Source: an uncultured bacterium
GTDB lineage: Bacteria > Patescibacteriota > Gracilibacteria > Absconditabacterales > Absconditicoccaceae
DNA length: 64,000 nt
Reading direction: 5' to 3'
Assembly: GCA_946408385.1 (NCBI GenBank)
Contig: CAMJSB010000004.1
Location: forward strand, 1-64,000
Shown here in pieces: positions 21,759-29,613 of the stretch. Every line of letters starts with the position of its first letter. Positions within the stretch are counted from its first letter, which is position 1. Under the pieces are notes generated by a model that made no database searches, was not told the origin of the DNA, and saw nothing but the letters and a program-made list of their open reading frames with translations. Position numbers and translations under genes: made by a program.

Positions 21759-24074
21759 ATGGATAGATTCGATATTATTCAAAAAATATGAAGAGAGTAT
21801 TTTGATAAAAATACAGAAAAATGAGAATTTAGTTATCAACAAGCTCTTAAAAAAAAGTGAAAGAATATAGAAAAATATTTTGAATCATGAGAAAAACAAC
21901 ATAAATATTTAGATATTAGATTTGCAGATAAATGACTTTCAATTTTAGTAGAAACTAAAGATAATTTTGATAAACGAAATAAAGTAGAAATTTATAAACA
22001 ACTTCAAGATTACGTTAGGTTAGAAAAAGAATATACTTGAAATAAAATAATTGCGATTATTGCGAACACACAAGATGATAGAATTTTAGTGCGATATTGA
22101 GAAAATATAGATGATGAAAATGTAAAAGTAATGGAAAGTTTGAAAACTTTTGAAGAATATAAAAATTTCTATTTCTGAACAAAAAATGATAAATCAAAAG
22201 TTATAAAAAGTACTTACGAACTAAACGAACTTTTGCATGAATATTGAATAAAAGAAACTATTAGAAGTCAGTTCGTTTGAACATGTCTTTTGGCTTTGAA
22301 ACACGGATTACAATATGAGAATTTACCAACAAAATCTATTATTTGATGAATACAAGATATATTATCGCATTTATTAAGCGATGATTTAAGAAAAGCCGAG
22401 AAACTAACAATATTAAATAATAAAGTTATAGAATCCCAAGATGTAAGAGTATTGAAAAAAGAAGAATTTCAACATATTTTGAATAAAATTAATGATGAAA
22501 TTGTACCTTATATAAACGATAAAAGCACAGCAGGACAAGATTTACTAAATTTATTCTTTACTACATTTAATAAATATGTAGGTAAGGCCGATAGAAACCA
22601 AGCATTCACACCAGACCATATCGTTCATTTTATGTGTAAAGTAATATGAATTAATAGAAATTCAAGAGTTTTAGATCCTTGTTGCTGAAGTTGAGCATTT
22701 TTGGTAAGAGCAATGGTTGAAGCGATGAATGATTGTCAAACAGATAAAGAAAGAGAAGAAGTAAAAAAGAAACAAATATATTGAATAGAATATGAAGAAA
22801 CGGCATTTTGATTATCAACTACAAATATGTTGATTCACTGAGATTGAAATTCAAATATTGTTCAATGAAGCTGTTTTGATAAATCAGAATTTATAGAAGA
22901 TGCAAAAATAGATAGAGTTCTGATGAATCCGCCTTATAATGCACAAAAGAAACATTGTAAGCCAGAATATGTGGCAACTTGGAAAGCAAACACAAAAGAA
23001 GATCCATCAAAATGATTACACTATGTATATGAAATAGCAAAAAAAGTAAAAACATGAAAATTAGCTGTGCTTTTACCTATGGCATGTGCTATTGGTTCAA
23101 GTAGCGATATAAAATCATTTAAAGAAAAAATGTTGAATGAACATACACTTGATGCTGTTTTTTCTTTACCAAGTGAAACATTTTATCCTTGAGCAAATGC
23201 TGTACCATGTTGTATGATATTTACATTAGGAACTAGACATATAAATTCACCTGTGAAATGAACATTCTTTTGATATTTTAAAGATGATTGATTTACCAAA
23301 AAGAAGAATTTGTGAAGGATAGAGAAAACAGATGAAAATTGAATTTGAATACGAAATAAGATAGAACAAGAACGACTAAATTTATATTATAATAGAATAT
23401 CAAAACCTTGACTTTCAGTAGTAAAAGAAGTGACAGCTGATGACGAGTGGCTAGCTGAAGCATACATGGAAACTGATTATTCGCAATTAACAGAAAAAGA
23501 TTTTCAAAAAGCAATTAATAATTATCTAGCATATTTAATTAAAAATAGTGATATTCAAGAACCAAAAACGGAAGTATTTGCAAATAAAAAATGGCAACGA
23601 TTTCCATTACAAAAAAAATCCAATAATAATTGAATCTTTGATATTAAAAAATGTAAGTGTAATTGTGCTTGAGATTTGGAAGAATGAAATGATATTATGT
23701 ATATATGAGCAAAAAAAGATGATAATTGATTTATGAAAATGGTAAAAAAAGAAGAAAAATTAATAACAAAATGAAATTGTATTATTTTTATTTGTGATTG
23801 AGAATGATCTGTTTGATATTCAAATTACATGGATAGAGATTTTATTTGATCAACTACACTTTCTGCATGATATAATGATAATTTAAATCAAAAGAATTGA
23901 ATATTCCTCGTATCTTTACTTGATTTAGAAAGGAAAAAATATTCTTATTGAAGAAAATATTGAACAAACTTATCTACAGCAAAAATTAAACTTCCAGTTG
24001 ATAAAAATTGAGAACCAGATCGAGAATTTATGGAAAATTATATCAAAAATTTACCATATTGAGATAGAATATAA
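21759..24074 (+). CDS. Single-chain Type IIG/I-like restriction-modification enzyme
   Basis: 771 aa fusion. The N-terminal region has a PD-(D/E)xK-like nuclease signature: D52 in 'YLDIRF' and 'VETK' (E65, K67). The central N6-adenine methylase has motif I 'LDPCCGSGAFL' near residue 305 and motif IV 'NPPY' near residue 390. The C-terminal third looks like a target-recognition domain ('LSTAKIKLPVDKNGEPD'), as in HsdS. It would methylate and cut DNA at a specific site; the site cannot be read. Most glycines are TGA, so the gene is adapted to this genome. A structured leader with attenuator precedes it, and it converges with an NYN nuclease gene. Confidence 0.85.
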
Positions 24075-24113
24075 AATTTCTGTTTTTGTAACAAAATTAA
24101 AAATCATTCGTAA

Positions 24114-24141
24114 GAAAAAAGAGCAATAATTGTTCTTTTTT
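24114..24141. terminator. Bidirectional terminator between R-M and NYN genes
   Basis: Perfect 12-bp inverted repeat AAAAAAGAGCAA / TTGTTCTTTTTT with loop TAA; A and T runs on both sides let it serve both convergent genes. Confidence 0.8.
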
Positions 24142-24143
24142 AA

Positions 24144-24845
24144 TTATTTCCAAGATTTTGGTTTATGAACGGTTCAAACCTGATTAGGAAGTAATGAAAC
24201 TTTAAGATTTTCTTCCGTTATATTCTTAACTTCATCACATACTTTTTCCATAGTGTGAGCCTTAGCTCATGGTGGCATTAATAGTATAAATTCTTTTTTA
24301 TTTCATTTAGTGTGCTTTTTTACAGACATAATAGATGGGGAAATATCACTATCTCAACTAATAACAAATGCTTTATCATATACATCTAGCAATCAATCCT
24401 CCAATATATGTAATGCAACATTTACATCAGTTCTTTTTTCTTCAAAGTTTTTATATTCTATTCTATCAGGAAGAAAATATTTCTGCCAAGATACAGGTAA
24501 CTTACGTATAATATTTTTATATACAAATTTTTGAATATTGTTTTTACGATTTACGAATTTTTTAGTTACTTCTTGATATTTTCAGAGGATAGTTTGAATT
24601 CATTTAAAATTTAATGCTTGTACATATGCTCTATGTCTATTTTCTCAGTCTTTATCTGGGAAAAAATATGCAGTAAAATATTCTACTTTAACAATTTTTT
24701 CATTATGTCATATAAATTGTCTAGCGAGTTGTTTATAATCTAATCGATAATATTTTTTACCATATAATTTTTTCATATGATGAAAAAAATTGAAACCATC
24801 GATATATACAGCGACTCTAACTGATCATTTTGATTTTTTCGTCAT
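24144..24845 (-). CDS. NYN-domain (LabA/DUF88) PIN-like ribonuclease
   Basis: 233 aa. 'AVYIDGFNFFHHM' carries the first catalytic Asp, 'KRTDVNVALHIL' the second, and 'AFVISGDSDISPSI' the third acidic site of the NYN fold. A central basic Lys/Arg-rich region (about 100-130) could bind RNA. CGA (24744-24746, minus) is in 'YY-[CGA]-LDYKQLA', where DUF88 proteins commonly have Trp-Leu-Asp. NYN proteins are metal-dependent RNases in RNA turnover or defence. It converges on the R-M gene and has its own structured leader. Confidence 0.85.
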
Positions 24846-24861
24846 CAATGATATTTTTTCT

Positions 24862-24950
24862 AAAAAAAAGAACCCCCTCGCCGTTAAAGAAGAGGGGTGG
24901 ATAAGTAATAGAAGCTATCCGTAGATAACAGCACCCTTATCTCTTGGTGT
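24862..24950 (-). ncRNA. Small RNA or attenuator leader upstream of the NYN gene
   Basis: Downstream of a good promoter, the minus strand would give an about 90-nt RNA with AGATAA / TTATCT and GGATAG / CTTATCC hairpins, ending in CCCCTC / GAGGGG plus eight T. 'AGGGTG' near the 5' side can pair with 'CACCCC', which overlaps the left terminator arm, so terminator and anti-terminator forms are possible. The U-run ends 17 bp before the NYN ATG, so it is either a leader or an independent sRNA. No known family recognised. Confidence 0.6.
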
Positions 24951-24956
24951 GTTAAC

Positions 24957-24984
24957 AGTATATACATTTTCTATAAAAAGTCAA
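24957..24984 (-). promoter_or_regulatory. Promoter of the NYN leader RNA
   Basis: On the minus strand: -35 TTGACT (24979-24984) and -10 TATACT (24957-24962), spacing 16 bp. Confidence 0.7.
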
Positions 24985-25120
24985 ATTTTTGTCAAGTTAT
25001 TTTTTAGATAATATTTTACATTTAATTTTTTTGTTTTATTATATCTTTAAAAAAATAATTTGTTTTTTTGAAATAATTTTATATAGAATTATTTATCTTT
25101 ATATCCTAAAAATATCACTC

Positions 25121-25303
25121 ATGGAAAAAGAAAAGAAAGTAATATTAGAAGCTATGAAAAAGGCTTGAGAACCTGTTAATGCTTGAAAAGTAGCAGAACT
25201 TACATGATTAGATAGAAAAGTCGTTGATAAAGTTTTTGCAGAATTGAAGAAAGAATGAGCAATTGTTTCTCCAGTTAGATGTAAATGGGAACCTGCTAAA
25301 TAG
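25121..25303 (+). CDS. Small winged-helix DNA-binding protein
   Basis: 60 aa, essentially one HTH/winged-helix unit: helices 'KEKKVILEAMKKAG', 'NAGKVAELTGLDRKVVDKVFAELKKEG', then a beta wing 'AIVSPVRCKWEP'. Five TGA-Gly codons. Resembles the single-domain wHTH proteins of archaea and CPR bacteria. It lies 38 bp before the nitroreductase gene, which it may regulate; the target is unknown. Confidence 0.7.
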
Positions 25304-25341
25304 CTTGAAGAATCTGATTTATTTTTTTATTATCATTAATT

Positions 25342-25848
25342 ATGGAATTTGAACAAGTGATTAAAGGTAGATTTTCTGCTAGAAAATACACAACTCAATC
25401 TATCGAGCCAGAGAAATTAAATGCAGTTTTGGAAGCATGAAGACTCGCTCCAACTGCTAAAAATATTCAACCTATCAAAATTTATGTAGTAAAATCAGAG
25501 GAATGATTGGCTAAAGTTGATAAAGCTAGTCGCTGTAGATATTGAGCTCCTACAGTTTTGATAGTATGTGGAGATAAAGAGTCAGCTTTTGAGAGAAATG
25601 GTCATTCTACTTATGAAGTAGATGCAAGTATAGTTGCAACTCATATGCTGCTCGAAGCTACGAATCAGTGATTGGGAAATATTTGGATAGATCTTTTTGA
25701 TAGAGGTGTGATTAGAGAGGAGTTTGATATTCCTGAGAATTTAGTGCCAGTTTGTCTTTTGCCTATGGGTTATCAAGCTGAAGATTGTCCAATAAGTCCA
25801 TTACATTATGAGAGAAAAAATCTGAATGATATTGTGGAGGAGAGGTAG
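25342..25848 (+). CDS. Nitroreductase-family FMN protein
   Basis: 168 aa. 'RFSARKYTTQSIEPEKL' is the classic N-terminal FMN-binding segment, followed by 'AGRLAPTAKNIQP', 'VDASIVATHMLLEATNQGLGNIWI' and a C-terminal 'LLPMGYQAED'. Members reduce nitro groups, quinones or flavins with NAD(P)H; a short form like this is common in small-genome bacteria. The substrate cannot be inferred. The gene follows a tiny wHTH regulator. Confidence 0.88.
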
Positions 25849-25928
25849 TATCTTTTTATATTTTCAATTCGTATAGATTTAATAGATTAAATTTATAGAA
25901 TTAATTATTATTTAAATTAAAAATCTGA

Positions 25929-26468
25929 ATGAAATTAGTAGTTTGACTTGGAAACCCATGACAGTCATACAAGGCCACTCGCCACAACATTTGAGCTACA
26001 ATGCTTGAAAGATTTTTGGATTGGGAAAATTTTTGAAACCTGAAATATGATAATAAATGGAAAGCTGAAATACTGACTACAGACAAATTTTGAGATAAAG
26101 TAACATTCTGTTTCCCCCAGACTTATATGAATTTAAGCTGAGAAGCTGTATGACCATTAGCTAAATTTTTTAAAATCAATCCTGAAGATATTTTAGTACT
26201 TCATGATGAAATAGATTTTGTAGTTGGAAGGGTAGCTTTTAAGAAATGATGAAGTGCTGCGTGACATAATGGACTTAAGAGCATAATAGAGAAGCTTTGA
26301 ACCAAAGATTTTAATCGTATCAGAATCGGAGTAGGAAGACCTGCAACTTCAAATATGGTGGCTGATTATGTGCTTTCCACATTCAAGCCGAATGAGAAAG
26401 AATTAATGGATGAAAAATTTGATGAAATTTCAGATTTTATTTTATGATTTTTGAAAAATGTTCATTAA
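25929..26468 (+). CDS. pth: Peptidyl-tRNA hydrolase
   Basis: 179 aa. Pth frees tRNA from drop-off peptidyl-tRNA. 'VVGLGNPGQSY', 'TRHNIGATML' with the catalytic His, 'PQTYMNLSGEAV', 'LHDEIDF', 'GSAAGHNGLKSI' and 'RIRIGVGRP' are all present, with TGA at several of the conserved Gly. Its last 11 nt overlap the idi start in another frame, suggesting translational coupling. Confidence 0.95.
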
Positions 26469-27003
26469 AAACGACAGTATCGAAAATGTTAATAACGGAA
26501 TGGAAATTATACTGGTAGATGAAAGTGATAATCCAATTTGATTCTGAGAAAAAATGGATGTTCATAAAAGGTGACTCTTGCATAGAGCTATTTCAATTTT
26601 GGTTATAAACAAGAATTGAAATATGTTGTTACAACAAAGGAGCTTGAGTAAATATCATTGTAGTTGAATGTGGAGCAATGCTACATGTACTCATCCATTG
26701 CCTAATGAAAATAATATTGATGCAGCACATAGGAGATTAAAACAGGAAATGTGATTCGATACTGAGTTGAAAGAATTGTTTGAGTTCCGTTATTCTGTTC
26801 ATTTTGATAATTGACTTACAGAAAATGAGTACGATCATGTATTTTTGTGATATTATGATGGGGGAGTTTTCCCAAATCCAGAAGAAGCTCATGGATATAA
26901 ATGGATTTGAATAGAGGAACTAAAAAATGATATAAGAAAAAACTCTGATATTTATACACCACGATTTAAAATTATATTGGAAAAGTATTTTCAAATGAAA
27001 TAA
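26458..27003 (+). CDS. idi: Isopentenyl-diphosphate delta-isomerase, type 1
   Basis: 181 aa Nudix-fold enzyme interconverting IPP and DMAPP. 'LLHRAISILVIN', 'LLQQRS', 'KYHCSGMWSNATCTHP' (catalytic Cys), 'AAHRRLKQEMG' (Nudix box), 'NEYDHVFLG', and 'YTP-[CGA]-FKI' are seen; the last is normally TPWF, the clearest CGA = Trp site in the window (26962-26964). It overlaps pth by 11 bp. No other isoprenoid precursor gene is visible, so IPP may be imported or made elsewhere on the genome. Confidence 0.93.
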
Positions 27004-27014
27004 GTTGATGTTGC

Positions 27015-27052
27015 TGTCATTCTGAGGGAGAGGAACGACCGAAGAATCCAGA
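27015..27052 (+). repeat. Dispersed repeat copy after idi
   Basis: 'TGTCATTCTGAGGGAGAGG...GAAGAATCCAG', the same sequence as the copy at 27429-27465. It lies between the idi stop and the GIY-YIG stop. Confidence 0.85.
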
Positions 27053-27056
27053 TATG

Positions 27057-27344
27057 TTATGTAACAGGGCTTAAATCTTGCCATTGAGGATTTGTGCTTT
27101 CAATTAATGCAATTTTCTTGTTTCTATTTATTCATTTCAAGTGTTTCTCCCATTCTATAGCTTCTGTTATTGTAGGAAATTCTTGATATCGGACTAAGTT
27201 GTGAATATGATACTTCTTTGTAAATCATTCTATTAATTCATTTTTATGTTCATAAATTCTTTTTTCTAAATTTGAAGTCACTCAAATATATAAAGTTCAG
27301 TTTCTTTGAGATGCAAGAATATATACAAATCATTTTTTATTCAT
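27057..27344 (-). CDS. GIY-YIG nuclease-fold protein
   Basis: 95 aa, the single-domain YhbQ/UPF0213-like form. 'FVYILASQRNGTLYIGVTSNLEKRIYEH' gives the GIY-YIG strand pair, catalytic Tyr and Arg. 'FTKKYHIHNLV-[CGA]-YQEF' matches a site where Trp-Tyr is usual, and 'AIEWEKHLKG' supplies the Glu. A small putative DNA-processing protein, flanked on both sides by copies of the dispersed palindromic repeat. Confidence 0.88.
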
Positions 27345-27382
27345 TTAACGTGAACGGTTTGTAGAATATTAAATTATTTTTA

Positions 27383-27514
27383 CTGGATTCTTCGGCTAAA
27401 GCCTCAGAATGACGGATTTATGTTACATTGTCATTCTGAGGGAGAGGAACGACCGAAGAATCCAGAAATCTTACTGTTTTTGTCCTGGATCTTTCGCTAT
27501 GCTCAAGATGACAA
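27383..27514. repeat. Cluster of three dispersed repeat copies
   Basis: Minus copy 27383-27414 ('CTGGATTCTTCGG...TCAGAATGAC'), plus copy 27429-27465 ('TGTCATTCTGAGGGAGAGG'), minus copy 27484-27514 ('CTGGATCTTTCGC...CAAGATGACA'). Alternating orientation would allow strong hairpins. Confidence 0.85.
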
Positions 27515-27549
27515 GTGAGATGAAGTAGATTCCGTGGTCTAAATTATAG

Positions 27550-28734
27550 TTATCTTAAATATCCATTACAGAAGCTTTTCCAATCCATAGCCTTTTTTCA
27601 TTCAGGTTTGATGGCAATATTTACTACTGCTGGGTTGAGATCTTTTCATTCAATTAAAGGTCTATTTTTATTTTCATTATATTTATTTTCATCGAGCTGT
27701 AATTCCTCGATAATTACAGTCTTTTCATTCAATTTAAACCAAATTTTTGGCCATATAGTGTATGCTCTATATTTAGCATAAATATTTTCTAATTTGTTTT
27801 TATGAACATCGATTTCTCAGTCAGATTTTTCTATTTTTTGGCAAATTGTAGCTTCAGATTCATCTTGGGCTGTAGCTGCAATTTGTCTTTTACTATAGTT
27901 CCATAACGTATTACACAAGAATTTAGGTCACTCTTTCTCCAAAGCAGTTATCAAATCTTTCACGGTCCACTCAAATTTTAAAGGAAAAGAAAGCTGATCG
28001 ATGATATCTCATGTATCCATTCAGGCATTCATGTGCATTATTGTGATTCAGCTTTTTTCTTCCTTATTTAAGAAAATTGATTGAAGAGGAGATGCACCGC
28101 GGTATTTTGGTAATAATGATCCATGTACGTTAATTGGTCCAAATGTTGGTATATCCAAAATTGATTGAGGTAAAATTTTTCCATATGAAATAACTACCAA
28201 AAAATCTGGATTCTTAACTTTCAGCCAATCATAAAAATTTTGTCATTCTACACTTTTTTCTGGGTTTATTTTCAACGGAGTTTGAATAAAATCTTCAGCT
28301 TCATTTGGAAATAATTCTTTGGCTTTTACTTTGATTGGATTTTCTTTGAGTTGCATTCACCTTCATGCAGGTTTGTCAGCCTGTGTAACTACTCAACAAA
28401 TTTCAAATCTATCGTCAGAATTTAATTCCTCTAAAAATGGAATTCATATATTTGCACTACAAAAGAAAACTACACGATAAAAAGCTGGATCATACATTTT
28501 TTTATTACTTGGTTTACAGGATAAAACTCTATCGGCGATTGGTGCTAGACCTCTACAGAATCAATATCTTTTGAGAATTTGAACTGCGTATTCACTACAG
28601 TGTGGAGTGTGGCTACAAACTCTATCTTTTAGAATCGGAGAGAAAAATCATTTGTCGGGGGAGATAGTTAATTGATAAAGCTTTATCAAAATTAAAGTTA
28701 TTGTAGTCAAAATCTTGTCTATGAAATGATACAT
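27550..28734 (-). CDS. fmt: YidD-Fmt fusion: membrane insertion factor plus methionyl-tRNA formyltransferase
   Basis: One open frame of 394 aa with no stop between the two parts. Residues about 1-85 are YidD-like ('[16 protein letters not shown]', '[19 protein letters not shown]', 'RVLSCKP'), a small factor helping Sec/YidC insertion. From the internal Met near residue 80 the sequence is Fmt: '[13 protein letters not shown]', 'GRGMQLK', 'VISYGKILP', '[15 protein letters not shown]', 'MNAGMDTGD'. Fmt formylates initiator Met-tRNA. The YidD end ('YDP') and the Fmt start overlap. The internal ATG at 28497 could also start a separate 315-aa Fmt, so both fused and unfused products are possible. 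Confidence 0.85.
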
Positions 28735-28835
28735 GAATTTGATTGTTTTTCGTAGAATAGACATTATTTACTCAAATATTAAATCTGATTATACTCTATT
28801 AAAGTTTAGTTTTTTTTCAATGGATAAAGCTAGTA

Positions 28836-28866
28836 TTGACTTTTATGTTTAAATATTTATTATAAA
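28836..28866 (+). promoter_or_regulatory. Promoter of the 28.9 kb gene
   Basis: TTGACT (28836-28841) and TATAAA (28861-28866), about 19 bp apart, 50 bp before the ATG at 28916; 'AGGGA' lies 9 bp before the ATG and may be a ribosome binding site. Confidence 0.5.
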
Positions 28867-28915
28867 ATCGTTCTTGAGAAAGAACACAAAAATAAAAATA
28901 TATAGGGATAATATT

Positions 28916-29437
28916 ATGACAAACTATTTTGAAGATTTGCTTGTAGGTTTTGAGCAAGCAAAAAACGATGCAGTGAAAAGCACAATTTATGATGCTATGG
29001 TAGAATATGCTGATTCTTACCATCCTGGTTACACATGTTACGACATGGATATGTATGTTGCTTTGTACAAGTGTGCAAAGACGTCCAAAGAGCGTAAACA
29101 TGCATTAGAGCATATTTACAGTATCATAGCAGATGATTCTTTTCAGTATCACGAGGAACTCATTCAGAATCTTAAAGAGTTTACTCAAATGAAAGATTTC
29201 TTGAATGAAAAAGATGTCGAGGAATTCGATGCAATCTGTATGGAAGCTTTAGATTTCTTTGAGAAAAAGAAAAAAGAATCAGAATTTGAGGCCTTTGCAG
29301 GTCAAGCCGATTTTATTCCTGAGGTTCCTTTATGGAAGGCTTATGAAGAGCTTAAAGAAGTTGCTGAAATTATCGTATCTACGGATATGCATAACTTAGA
29401 AAGCTATCAGAATGCACAATTAGTTCTCGGACAGTGA
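28916..29437 (+). CDS. Unrecognised acidic protein ending in UGA (possible import)
   Basis: 173 aa from ATG 28916 ('MTNYFEDLL') to TGA 29435, complete under the standard code; the ORF track extends it upstream to 28874. Rich in Glu, Asp and aromatics, predicted all-helical, no membrane segment. It has only four Gly, all GGN. The TGA lies 6 bp before a GC-rich terminator hairpin. If UGA is Gly, translation would continue 14 codons through the hairpin to TAA 29477-29479, beyond the likely transcript end. I infer a gene from a standard-code organism whose UGA was its stop. Function unknown. Confidence 0.7.
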   Translation: MTNYFEDLLVGFEQAKNDAVKSTIYDAMVEYADSYHPGYTCYDMDMYVALYKCAKTSKERKHALEHIYSIIADDSFQYHEELIQNLKEFTQMKDFLNEKDVEEFDAICMEALDFFEKKKKESEFEAFAGQADFIPEVPLWKAYEELKEVAEIIVSTDMHNLESYQNAQLVLGQ

Positions 29438-29443
29438 GATTTA

Positions 29444-29475
29444 GCCGTGAGTGTTTCTCACGGCTTTTTTCTTTT
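29444..29475 (+). terminator. GC-rich terminator after the UGA-ending gene
   Basis: Perfect 8-bp stem GCCGTGAG / CTCACGGC, loop TGTTT, then TTTTTTCTTTT. Starts 7 bp after the TGA. Confidence 0.9.
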
Positions 29476-29478
29476 ATA

Positions 29479-29506
29479 AAAAATCCTGTGAATGCAGGAT
29501 TTTTTT
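29479..29506 (+). terminator. Second hairpin terminator in tandem
   Basis: AAATCCTG / CAGGATTT stem with a 6-nt loop and T-run, directly after the first terminator; catches read-through before the giant gene. Confidence 0.75.
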
Positions 29507-29550
29507 AAAAAGATATTTCATAAACGAATACAAATTTTCTCGCTCAAAAT

Positions 29551-29579
29551 TTGCATAATTTTAAAGTTTTGATTATAAT
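29551..29579 (+). promoter_or_regulatory. Promoter of the giant repeat gene (twin of 34840)
   Basis: TTGCAT (29551-29556), 17-bp spacer, TATAAT (29574-29579). The stretch from 'aaaatttgcat' through 'tataatt' and the following 'GAGGTGTTTTAT' recur almost unchanged at 34836-34886. Confidence 0.75.
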
Positions 29580-29613
29580 TTGACTGAGGTGTTTTATTGT
29601 GAGAGTGATAGAA

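Noticed and set aside
24901-24960. Possible 4.5S/SRP RNA because of 'GGTGCTGTT'
   Set aside because: The conserved SRP tip (GGAAGG..AGCAG) is absent and the structure fits an attenuator better.
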